Source of the DNA: Sesamum alatum
Lineage: Eukaryota; Streptophyta; Magnoliopsida; Lamiales; Pedaliaceae
NCBI GenBank assembly: GCA_034509735.1
Contig: JACGWO010000001.1
Location: 31,933,966-31,997,965, forward strand
Direction of reading: 5' to 3'
DNA length: 64,000 nt
Every line of letters starts with the position of its first letter. Within the stretch, counting starts at the first letter, position 1. The position numbers were made by a program, and so were the translations under genes. The notes beneath the pieces were generated by a model. It searched no databases and had not been told where the DNA came from. It was given only the letters and a program-made list of their open reading frames with translations. This document shows positions 35,257 through 46,266 of the stretch, in pieces.

Positions 35257-36030
35257 TCAGATAAGGCCAAGGTGGTCGCTAGGTTTGGCTAGTGCATCTT
35301 CCATTTTGTTCTCTTTCCTTGGGATGTGATTCAAAATCACACTCTCGAATCCTATGAGTGGATATGATTCCTGCCGGAAGAAAGGTACCGAGTCGTCTTT
35401 CTTGACTTTGTATACATGGAGGATTTGGTTGGTGATCAACTTTGCGTCATCGTAGACTTCTATCTCCAAGATCCCCATCTCCAGAGCCATCTGAAGGTCG
35501 ATGATCAAGGCTTGGTACTCGGCAACATTATTGGAGCACAACTCACTCAAGATGACGGAGCAAGTCAACACTTGCTTCTCTGGTGAAACAAAGATGACGC
35601 CTGCCCCATCGAAGAACATTATCCATGCCGGGAGGATTTCGATAGAAAAGACATCTTCATCAGGAAAGTCATCGGATATCTCCCATTCAGCAGGCACAGG
35701 GTGGTCGGCCAGAGCTTGTCCTTTGATGGCTTTTTGGGGCACATATTCTATCTCATATTGATTGAACACGATGGACCACTTCGCCAATGTCCCGGAGAGC
35801 ATAGGTCTTGACATCACGAACTTGATTGGATCAGTGCGAGAAATGAGTCTTATGGAGTACGCCTCGAAATAATGCCTCAACTTTTTGATGGCATAGAAGA
35901 GTGCCAAGAAAATTTTCTCCACGAGTGAGTATTTCAATTCATTTTCAGTGAAAGTCCTTTAGTATTAGGGCCTTCCTTCTTCATTCTCTTGTGCCATGAG
36001 TGCGCCCACAGACCATTTTTTGTGCTGCTA
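35257..36030 (-). pseudogene. Tat RNase H plus archaeal-type RNase H
   Basis: On the minus strand, the classical RNase H (about 36000-35740; SLVEKIFLALFYAIKKLRHYF, then QALADHPVPAEW) is followed by a second, archaeal-type RNase H (about 35650-35290) with FFDGAG, NNVAEYQALI, VYDDAKLI and EDALAK. The D, E, D and D positions are still visible. A block after FFDGA is missing, and the usual G in YGDSK is D. A second RNase H between RT/RNase H and integrase is the hallmark of the Tat lineage (Ogre/Retand type). One open frame of 226 codons survives. Confidence 0.85.
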
Positions 36031-36275
36031 TGTATAGTATGAGCGACTTCCTAGGTGTCGGAGCTCCCAAGACTGGCGGATTTAACAGATGCTTCTTGAT
36101 GCTTTTGAAGGCGTTTTGACATCCTTCATCCCACTGGAAAGGGGCACCCTTGTTCATGAGGTGATTGAAGGGATGACATCTTCCGGCGAGGTTTGATATA
36201 AACCTCCTTATGAATGCGAGATTGCCTTGAAGACTTCACAGCTCCTTCAAGTTTATTGGTGGTGGCATTTTCTAA

Positions 36276-36951
36276 ATGGCGTCGACCTTCGTAGAATCAA
36301 CTTCAATACCACGGTGGCAAACAATGAAGTCAAGGGATTTTCCAGATGTGATGCCGAAGGCACACTTGAGAGGATTCATCTTTAGGTTGTATTTCCTCAA
36401 GCGGTCAAATACTATTTGGAGGTCCGCCAAGTGTTCTTCTCTTTTCTTGGTTTTGACGACTAGAATCTACATAGCATTCTACCTTGTCGTGCAGCATATC
36501 GTCAAAGATGTTCTGCATAGCACGTTGGTAGGTGGCACCTGCATTCTTCAACCCGAAGGGAATTACCTTGTAGCAATAGATTCCTTTGGGAGTACAGAAA
36601 GCCGTGCATTCCTCATCTTTAGGCGACATTCTAATTTGGTTGTACCCTGAGGAGCCATCCATGAAAGACAATGTTTCGTGCCTTGTAGTTGCGTCAACCA
36701 TGAGTTCAATGACAGGCAATGGGAAGTCATCTTTTGGACACGCCTTGTTCGAGTCTCAAAAGTCAACACAAATGCAAATCTGGCCATTCTTTTTCTTGAC
36801 AGGCATGATATTAGAAATCCACGTCAGGTATTTAACTTCTCTGATAACACCAGCATCGATAAGCTTGTTCACTTCTGTCTCGATGCGAGGAATGAGGTAC
36901 GGATGGAGACCCCTTTGCGACTGCTTTATCGGTCAGACTCCATGTTTAATG
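36276..36951 (-). pseudogene. Tat reverse transcriptase remnant
   Basis: Minus-strand RT motifs in order: IKHGV and EVNKLIDAG (about 36870-36950), VKKKNGQICICVDFRD (about 36750-36810), CPKDDFPLPVIELMVDATT (about 36690-36745), DGSSGYNQIRMSPKDEECTAF (about 36610-36665), YKVIPFGLKNAGATYQRAM (about 36520-36580), and CYVD (about 36470). Next to CYVD about two bases are missing, so the second catalytic Asp of the YVDD motif is lost and the frame shifts. A TAG/TGA stop follows KHGV. The frame begins directly at the element B insertion point. Confidence 0.9.
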
Positions 36952-36956
36952 CTAAG

Positions 36957-39900
36957 TGTTAGAATAGGTGACCAGAAAGCCATTTGGATTGGCGGTTTTG
37001 GGTTCTATTTAACAATCTTCATTAAAGTATTATTGACTCGATGAATATAGTAAGTATTCATCCTTGGCAGTATGTGTTTGTTGTGCTGACTTATTACGTT
37101 AAACGGCGTTTTAACGTCACAATAAATGCCCACAGACTAATTGGATAACCCATGTAGTTGGGCTACGCATTGGATGACAGCTATGAAACCAACTTCTGAG
37201 GGTTGGTCTGAAACGTTCCAAGTCGAGGACCTCGAGACAGGGCATCGAGGGTCCTATAGAGACTTGCACTAAGAATTGCATTCATTGGATGAGTGCCGTG
37301 TTTCATCGGCGATAAACGTTGGACGTCTATGCAATATTAGTGGGTTAGTTGACAAGGGTGTCAGCTGACTGAACTGACTCGCGGGAATCGTCATATGGAA
37401 GCCTTGGAGGCTTGGTCGGTATGACTGGAATTCCCGGCTCCGATAGTACGAGATTAGTCCTCGGACTTGAGGAATCATGGCAGACACATGCATATGAAGG
37501 CTGTATCTAAGGTCTGGCAAGAGATGTCCGTATCTGGGATACGTTTATCATAAGCCTTATCCAGTGTAGTCGGAATATGTATTGAGGACGGTAGATTCCA
37601 AGATAGGATCTGTCACCTGTCAGAATATGACAGTCGAGTTTCCTATGCGCTCTGAGACGGTTTAAGCTCTTTAAGTCTGTGGCCACAGCGATTGTTCGAG
37701 TAGGGAATGGTTTCCTACATTGATCAATAGAGAAATCGTGTCTCGAGTTATTGAGCATAGTTGTCTAGTCCAAGATGGGAACCGACGCCCAATTCCATTC
37801 CCTAGACTTAGACCGGGAGACGGATGATGGAAGGACTGTACTCGTATGGAACTCGCGAGTCTAAATTTTCACGCCAACATTCACCTAGTCTCTAGTGCCA
37901 TGGACCGTTGCTAGACGGCCACCCATGGTGACGGGAGTTTTTCCGATAAGGGTTAATTGGAAAAACAGTTAATTAAATTGGATTTAATTGACCAATTGTG
38001 TTGGACACGCACCCAAGTCTAGTTGAGGGTGAACCTAATGAGTCACACACAAATCACTTTGAGTTTGGTGGAATTAATTTGGAATTAATTCTAGAAGAAG
38101 CGAATAAATTTAATTGGATTAAATTTATTCAAGAGAGAAAATAAATGATTGGATCATTTATTGGGAAATCCATTTGATGGATGGTCCAAGATTAATTAAT
38201 TGGATTAGTTAATTTTGGACTAAGAACCTTTAAATTAATTGGATTAATTTATTGGGTTTTGGCTAGAATAATTGATTGGATCGATTATTCTTAACTTGGA
38301 CTTATGTTTATTTAATTGGATTAAATAAACTATTGGGATTCAATTGGATTGAGATTAATTAGATTAATTAATTCCCAATGATTTTTGTTTGGACTTTAAT
38401 TTAATTAGATTAATAAAGTCGAAAAGCATGGAATTCAAGTCCACATCTTATACAAGTTGAAGCATGTTGTAGGAGAATTTGGAGCTTTCTCCTAATGTGT
38501 ATAGGCCATGTGAGGTGCATGTGTAGGTGGTTATCCATGTGCCATCATGGGTGATACTTGTGCTATAATAGTGTATATGTGGAAGTTAGCCTTGGAGGTT
38601 TTTTGATGGAAGTTGAATTTTGAATTCAAAAATTCCTACTTACACATAAAAATACATTACACAAAGATACATAACATAACATGCTTTAATTTTTGCTGGA
38701 GATTTTAGCCAAAACGATATCTGAAAATTCTCTCTAAGTGTTCTTTTCTTTTGGAAAGAAAAGAATACAAAACATTCTAAAGATCACTAATTGATAGTGT
38801 TGCTTTGGAATTGTTTTCTTCTTCTCATCACTATATTTTATCTAGCAATAAACTATAGTTTGGATCCTTTGTGTGGTGTGGACAGTACTTAGAGGAGTTC
38901 TAAGTTGAGCTCTCAAGTGGACATACGAAGAAGGAAAAGAAGGAACAACGCATGTACCGGTTTGAAAGAATGTGTGGATTGTCCCGGGAAAATTGCGCGA
39001 ATGCGGAAGCGCGGTATAAAATAAAATAGCGGAATTTAAAACATGCTTTTAAATAAAAGAACACGTTTCAAGGAGTGTGCCCTTGAAATTTCCGGGGTGT
39101 TCGGTGTATCTCATGAATAAATAACATACAATAATCATGGAGGCCATAGGGTTGAAAATTAAAAGAGACGAAAATATTAAAACGAGACCTACCCGTTGTC
39201 GTTTTCGTCTTCAACGGCTACACGCGTTGTTCCCCGTTTTGCACCAAGATCTCGTTCTTGAGACCCTCCAAATCCTGACACACAATCCACCTATGTATCT
39301 TACACGTCGTGCTAGCAACGAAGAAGTATGTAATTTATTGGAGTGGATGAATCAACAACACGTTATGAATTCACGGTATTGATTCATCAATGTTCTAATG
39401 TTCCAAGAACAAGAGAACAAGAAAAGGACTTTCTTGCTAAGAGAGAGAGGGGGCGGACGAGAGGGGAGAGGGAGAGAGACGAGTTGGTGTGTGTGTGTGT
39501 GTTGGAATTTCATCATCCTTCAAAAGGTGCAAGGCTAGGGGTTTATATAGAGGAGGAGTTTAATCCTCTTTAAACTCCAACTCTTTAGAAGCTTAATTTG
39601 ACTAGTATTTTGACCTAGTCAAAGTCCTGGTCAAAGTAGAATTTGACCTTGTCAAATTCAATCCTAGCCTTTCATCTCTCCCATTAAATCTCAACCATTA
39701 ATTTAATTTAATGAAATATTTAAATCCTATTAAATATTCCAAAAGGCCAAATAAATATAATAAATGAACATTAATATTTATTCTACGCCCATTAAATTAA
39801 TTCCCTTAATAAATCTAATTTATTAATTTAATTCCCTTTATCAAATAGAAGGAATTAATTCTCCAAGAAAATATAGGACCCGATTAAATCCAGTTTAATC

Positions 39901-41177
39901 CTTCCTTTACTCCAACATTTAATTCCAAATTAAATACTAAGTGTGTGTGGATAGTGTGTGACTCTTTAGGTTCACCTTTCAGCTAGACTTGGTCGGATTC
40001 CTAGAATCCGTCCGTTACCATGGGTGGCCATCTAGCAACGGTCCATGGCACTAGAGACTAGGTGAAATATTCGGGGATGAACATTTAGGCTCTAACAGTA
40101 CACTTGTCCTTCTGTCTTCGGTCTCATCACTTAGGGTCTAGGGCACGGAAAATGCAGGTACCCATTTTGGACCTAAGTGTCGGTCTGTCCTTACTAAACG
40201 CCGCAAGGGAAACCTTCCCTTCTGTTCAGTTACTGTGGCCACAGATTTTAGGGACAAGACACAGAGCATACATGAGACTCAACTGTCAATGCCTTTTGAC
40301 AGGAGATAGATCCTTTCTTGGAAACTACTGTCACTCTGTACACCAGAGCTGCACTAGACATGGCTTATGACTACTCAAGAGTATTTTGGCAATCTCTCAC
40401 CATATCTGATGTACAGGTAAACTCAGCAGTTCCTCAACTCAAAGGACTTGACCTGTACCGTTGGAACCGGGAATACACATCATACCTTGCTGACCATACT
40501 CAAGGTCCTCTGTAAGACGGTTCCCACGAGTCACCTCAGTCAGCTGCTTCCTAGCATGCTAACCCACTAACACTGCTTAGACGACCTTCATCATCCGTCG
40601 ATGAAATACGACATCAGATGCTTAGTGCAAGTCTCAAGGGGAATCTAGGTACCCATTTTCGAGATTCCTTGACTTGGAGTTTTCCGGACTGATTCGGTAA
40701 GACTGATTTCATGGACCTTCCTCCAAGCGTAGTCCCAGTCCCCGAAATCGATTCTCAGTCCGTGGGCTTTGTTTGCGTAGTGAACAGATATGCTATAGCA
40801 GATATAAGTGAACGTAAACAAAGTGTTGCCATATGAATTTTCACTTCTTTATTCATAAATGATTTATCAAACACCTGAAATTATCCTGACATAGGTTACA
40901 TATTCCCGCCAAAATTGGCTTACATGGTCACCTATTCTAATACGGTTATACGTGTAGTAAACAAAAAGGTAGGTTTTCTTTACATTTTCATGTATCTTTT
41001 TGTTTTCTTCCTTTATCCACTTGTCCAGCATCTTCTCCTTCTTTCATTTATGCTTTGACAAACATTGAAAGCCCAGGAACTTCAAAGGGAACACCCCTTT
41101 GAATCCGTTTTTTATTATGCTTTAATTTCACGTTTTTACACTTCCGTAGCGTTCCCGGGCCGTACCCGATTCTTTTA
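36957..41177 (+). repeat. 5' LTR of element B (interrupted)
   Basis: It begins TGTTAGAATAGGTGACCAG and ends CCCGATTCTTTTA, one base before the primer site. Without the 1980-bp insertion and its duplication it is 2236 bp, close to the 2228 bp of A's 3' LTR. It ends TA rather than the common CA, as the family's other copies end AA or TA. Confidence 0.93.
38963..40942 (-). mobile_element. Solo LTR, Copia-like family D, copy 2
   Basis: A 1980-bp unit in minus orientation: the plus strand starts TGAAAGAATGTG and ends ATTCTAATA (TATTAGAATAGG on the minus strand, one base from TGTTAG). A perfect 5-bp duplication CGGTT lies at 38958-38962 and 40943-40947. The uninterrupted LTR sequence is seen at about 47757 in B's own 3' LTR. 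Same family as 3860-5840, at a different site. Confidence 0.93.
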
Positions 41178-41178
41178 G

Positions 41179-41190
41179 TGGTATCAGAGC
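41179..41190 (+). other. Primer binding site of B
   Basis: TGGTATCAGAGC is complementary to the 3' end of plant initiator Met-tRNA, the usual primer for plant LTR retrotransposons. It is intact and lies one base after the 5' LTR. Confidence 0.95.
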
Positions 41191-43114
41191 TCGGTTCGGT
41201 GTTGTGGCTATAGGATTTACATGTTATTATGTGTTGAGCATGAAGAACATGTTTAAATTGCTTTTGGAAAGCATGTTATGGCTTTAAAGCATGATAATGG
41301 GTGTAATATGTGTTAATTTTGCTTTTGAAATTATGGATATCCATGCATTTTTTAGAATTGGATTTTCTGTAAATGCATGATTATGTTTCAGTTTTATAGC
41401 AGAAATTTAAAAAAAAAAAAGAGAAAAAGTGAAAAACGGTGCCGGCCGCCCAACAGTAGCAGGAGGCGCGCGCCCGCGCGCGGCTGGCAGGCGTGCGCGG
41501 GTGTCCGCCCGTGCGCGCTGCTGGGCGTGCGCGCGTGCGCCTGCTGCTGTGCGCGGGCGGCGGCGCGCGCGCACGGTTGTCTGGGCCGGCCAGCCACCAG
41601 CACTGTTTTGTGCTGTTTTTGCCGTTTTTCCAGAAAATTAGATTTTCCTGATTTCTGCTAGTTTTTCTGAAATTATTAATTTTGGCATATTTTAATGTTA
41701 GTTAAATTTGATTTTTCTAAAATTATTTTTGATGCCTTAGATTATTTTGGAAATGGTTTTCAAACAAAAAAAATTGTTTGTACATTGGATGTATAGTTGA
41801 TATCCATATTTTTAATTGCATTATTAATATGTTATTTTCTGCATTTTATTATGTTTATTGTTTTAGATATTGGATATCTATTTATAAATGCATGGGATGT
41901 ATTTATATGCTTGGCATGTTTATATTTGATATAAATGTGTTTTGTTGTTGTTTATTTGATAAACAATAAGGATGATCACTAGCCCATTGACCTATGTATG
42001 GTTTAATTTATTATCGGGTGAGGCCTGCGTGCCTCTTTGTTTTTCTTTTCTCTATCGTTTTTAGCCTTGAAATAATAAGGCTTTCTTCCTCTCTTTTAAT
42101 GTACGCCCCCCGACTTATGATTGGGGTTTCTTTTAAGTTGTAATGAGAGTAGATTGGTTTGTGCGGCTTTATTTTATTAAATGTAAGCTTCCAAGGAGAT
42201 GAATGTCCGGTGGATGGAGCCCACGGTGGAAGGTCAAGAAGAACAAAGGAGGATTTTACAAGGCCCCATTAGAATGATAATGGGATGTAAAAAATTGTAA
42301 TAGTGTAAGCTTACCCTAGATTGACCATAGATCCACTGCGGGCTCAGTGGATCACTTAGGAACGGGCTTGTGATCATCCTACAGGGGCGTGCTAGGCTTC
42401 TTTTGCATGTGTTTAATGTTTTAATGCTTTGATGTATGATGTGTTTGGAATGCATCTATTTACATTGAATGTTTAAAACTTGAGCATGCAAAATACTAAT
42501 AATGATGAGGTCTCGGTCTTAATAAACTATAACTCTCACTTGGATGGTCCAAGTAAATATTAGGCGCAAAATGGAATTAAAGTCAAATGGTTTGATTATT
42601 CCAAGCCTTCCATCCATAGTAATGTAGTGAGGAAGCTACTTTCACCCATTCGTGGTCTCACGAGTCGTGGCACGTTTGGAATGAAAGAAAGTTGCATTGT
42701 TGTTGTGAACGAATGGAATACACTCCTATTTTCCTGTCTCACGAGTCGTGGGGGGCGACAGTTGAGATATGATTTGGTTGATGGGTCGGGCCTAACGCCG
42801 AGTAATATGATTCGCTTGGAGTCATCGGGATCATGTGAAGAAGCGAGGCAAAATATCTTGGAGATCTCATTGGATGAGAATGGTATTGGATACCTCCCAC
42901 AAAGCCTTTCCCATGTGAATCATAAAAGCGCGGCATGGAGAATTGCATTTGTGGACTCCAAGCCCACTAGGAAATGGTTTCCTGAAAACCCCACTTGAGA
43001 GTGGTGGGCTTTTTGAAGAAATAGTGGGAGGGGTTAATGACTAAAGACCAAGTCTTAACTTGAATTCAATATTATTATAATCTATTAAATTTCTGCTTTA
43101 CATTTTGAATGTAG
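41191..43114 (+). other. Long leader of element B
   Basis: About 1.92 kb from the primer site to the gag ATG. It includes the GC-rich block at 41440-41610, AT-rich DNA, and from about 42627 an open stretch with the motif MIRLESSGSCEEARQNILEISLDENG (about 42805-42900). The opening part of that stretch is not frame-conserved with A, since a G-run differs by one base near 42752, so coding is doubtful. The leader is collinear with 9707-11573 in reverse. Confidence 0.65.
41440..41610 (+). repeat. GC-rich CG-alternating block in B leader
   Basis: About 170 bp rich in CGCGCG and GTGCGCG words lies about 250 nt downstream of the primer site, in the same place as in element A. Alternating pyrimidine-purine runs such as GCGCGCGCGC can adopt Z-DNA in principle; that is a general property, not shown here. 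Confidence 0.85.
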
Positions 43115-44026
43115 ATGTCTAAGAATCCACTCGCTGTAATTCTTGAGGCTAATAAATTTGATGGAACAAACTATAATGATTGGCTGCGAAATCTGTGGAT
43201 TGTCCTAGATTTTGAAAACCAGACTTACGTTCTGGATAAGCCTCTTCCTCAAATCTTGCCAGAAGGGTCCTCATCAGAAGAGCGTTTGACGTTCAATGAA
43301 TGGCAGGAGAACAACCGCAAGGTCCGCAGCATCATACTGGCATCCATGACTAATAAGATCCAAAAATAGTATGATCGGCTGGATGATGTCAGCTTGATAA
43401 TGGTCTGCATGAAAGATGTTTATGCGGTACCGGACCGACATATTAGATATGCTGGGACGAAGGCATTTTTTAGAGCTAAGATGACAGAAGGGTCGTCTGT
43501 ACACCAGCATGGAGTGATGATGCTATCCCTAGTGAAGAAGCTCAAAGAGCTCCGAGCTGATCTTGGAAAAGAAACGTATATCGGCGTGATCCTTAAGTTT
43601 CTTCCTCCCTCTTTTGACCCGTTTATCATTAACTATAACATGAATGGGCTTGAAAAACACCTTCATGAGTTGATGAACATGTTGGTCCAATACGAGGCAA
43701 CGATTGAATAGTCTGCGCCGTTGGTATTGGTGGGGGAGGCTTCGACCTCAAGAGCGAAAGGCAAAGGGGCCGGACGCTGGAGGAGGAAGAAATGTAAGAC
43801 AGAATCAGCCGCTGCAAGCACACAGAGCACTCCTGTTGCCATGCTGGGCATGGGCAAAGGAAAGAGGAAGGCGGTTCGGCAGTCAAGGATTGCAAAAGAT
43901 GTTTGCATATATTGTCGTGAAAAGGGGCAATGGAAGATGGAGTGTCCTAAACTCCTCTCCAACCAAGGTACATTTGATTTGAGCTTTAACATGATTACTA
44001 TTCTACTCTTGGGTATTGGATACTAG
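43115..44026 (+). pseudogene. Copia gag of B, one frame with two stops
   Basis: The ATG at 43115 begins MSKNPLAVILEANKFDGTNY, a Copia gag (UBN2-like) N terminus. The frame continues through DRHIRYAGTKAFF (about 43430-43470), the conserved FDPFIINYNMNGLE (about 43612-43655) and a basic region to a zinc knuckle (about 43905-43950). Only two in-frame TAG stops break it, at 43367-43369 and 43709-43711. The knuckle reads CIYCREKGQWKMEC, so the His ligand is replaced by Gln, whereas copy A keeps His. Gag would form the particle that packages element RNA. Confidence 0.88.
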
Positions 44027-44039
44027 CTGTAGAGATTAT

Positions 44040-46249
44040 ATCTGCAAATGGTTTGCAGGTGATGGAAAGGAGTAGAAGGCTAAGACGGAGATGGTTCTAA
44101 AGCTAAGCAATGGCTGGGCTATTGCCATAGAAGCTATAGGACTAGTAAGGCTTAGCTATTAGTGATCATGTTAGGATAGAGTTGATAGGTCACAATTATG
44201 TAACCTAGCATGATCAGATTATGTTTTTCTATTGTTGGACAATAAGGATTACATGTTTTTGATCAATGAAAGTTTCTTTTAGACAAAGAATGGTTATTCT
44301 TGTTTGCTAGCTTGTTTGCATAATTGTTTCAATACTATCCCATAATTAGATTATGAATGCTCAAAACAAATGATGAAATGGATAATCAAGATAAACTCAC
44401 AGATTTGGCATGCAAAGCTAGGTCACATTCCTCTAGTTAGGATAAGGAGGTTAGTAGATTCAAGGAGTTTAGAAATAGACAATTTGACTTTGCTAGCTTG
44501 CAAGTCCTTCCTGAGCAGGACGATGGCCAAAAAGCTCTTTGTAGGACAAAGTATGCTTGCTAGTGGTCTGTTGGATTGGATCCAGTCAGACATCTGTGGG
44601 TCACTGAATACACAAGACCCGTAGAGGGTTCACAAGTCTAAGGGCTTTTGGAAGGCTCAGGGAATTAGATTTGAAGTGGAAACCAAACTGGTTGCAAAAT
44701 TAACCTTCGATTGGATCGAGTGGTGTGTATTTAGTGGGAGCTCTTGATGTATCTAAATGAGAATGGAATTCTCACTTAGTGGAATTCTCCTTGAAACGCC
44801 ACAATTGAACAGCGTCTCTGATAAGGGAGGAATCGAACCTTGTTGGACATGGTTCGATCGGTGTTTTCACTGAACTACCTTGGCCCATCTGGGCGTGTTC
44901 TTAAGACAGTGGCCAAGTTGTAAAACATGACACTTTCTAAAGATCGTAGGCCAGACGCCATATTGGATATGGCATGGCAAGCCTGTATCCTACAAAGTAC
45001 TTGAGTATGTAGGATGGTCTTGCATACGTCAAGGGACTAGTGGGAGGCAAACTAGGTTTGCACAGGTTTATGTGTTGTCCTAAGGGAAATTAGATTTCAG
45101 AGGATAACCGGTGTGAGGAGTAGCTCCTTGAGGAATCAAGTAGAGCAACACCTCAGTACGATATAGCAAACATCATTTGTAATCAAGTTTTCCTACTGAC
45201 TATATTCCAGTTATCCTAAGGATGACCAGAATATCCTAGATACCTTAGATTATAATCCAAAAGACATAAGGAGAAGCAATGTTGGACGTTTTGAATTAAT
45301 GGCTTGGAGTCGTGTGATTCTACATGGAATTCAAACTAGGTTTGAAATTCCATGTAACTGGAAAATTCGTTTCTGATGAGTTCATACGGGGTATGGCTCA
45401 GTAACGAGCTTGAGGGTCAGTGGGAGTTTTGTTGTGTTCCTAGTGTTTAAAGTGTGTAACGTCTTATTCATTTGGAATGAAGTTAAGATGTTAGGAAACA
45501 CTGAAACACGAACGTTGTTCACGCAATTCTCCATGAAAGGAATTGGATTCCTATATATAGGGTTAAGCTGTCCAAGACTCAGTCAAGGTTGACTGATGAG
45601 GAAGCTTAGATGTTTGACATCCCCTACGTCTTTTCCGTAGGCAACATGAGTATGTTGTCTAGTGCATTGGACCTGATGTTGTGTATGCTTTGGGTGTAAC
45701 GACAAAAACGGGTGTGTATCGACGAGGTAGTAGACTACTGTTGAGAACAGTCTTTAATACCTGAATAAGGATTAAAGAAGTGTTCTTCATGCACGTTCTA
45801 TGGAGAGTTGATTCTGGAAGGCTATAGCGATACTAGCTTTCAGTATGAATATATATTCAGGCTTAATGGTAAGGTGGTGGCTTGGAAAGGTTTCAAGTGG
45901 GATACCACTACGAACCATGAAAGTTGAATGTATGGTAACTTTAGAAGTTGCTCCAGAAGGTGGTTTGGATGAAAAACAACATCCAATGGTTGGGTGTGGT
46001 GCCTAGCACGGCAAAGCCAGTAGTTACCTTGGAGGATAACAACATGGCTGTAGTGCAAGCTAAAGGATCGAGATCTCATCACGGATCCAGGAAAATTCTT
46101 AGACAGTACCATCTGCTTGGAGCAATGGTATGAAGAGGTGCGGTTGGACCGCATCATCTTGGCAGAAATAAGGTAGACCCATGAGACCGAGCCAAATATC
46201 GCAGATTACTCATGCTCAGATAAATCTAAGCGACATAGGTGATTAGCTT
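44040..46249 (+). pseudogene. Copia pol remnant of B
   Basis: In order: a GAG-pre-integrase segment with WHAKLGHIPLVRIRRLVDS (44400-44470), integrase pieces (LRQWPSCK and TPYWIWHGKPVSYK, about 44890-45000), an RT piece from the region around the catalytic motif to TQFSMKG (about 45386-45545), and RNase H pieces (VVWMKN and GSRSHHGSRKILRQYHLL, about 45955-46130). The N-terminal RT, the middle of integrase and part of RNase H are deleted, and no YVDD is readable. The remaining frame has many stops. The same losses are seen in copy A. Confidence 0.8.
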
Positions 46250-46266
46250 TAGGTCAAGTGGGAGAT
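46250..46266 (+). other. Polypurine tract of B
   Basis: A purine-rich AAGTGGGAGAT lies immediately before TGTAAGAATAGG, the start of the 3' LTR. The same tract, inverted, borders the LTRs at 6497 and 50680. Confidence 0.85.
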
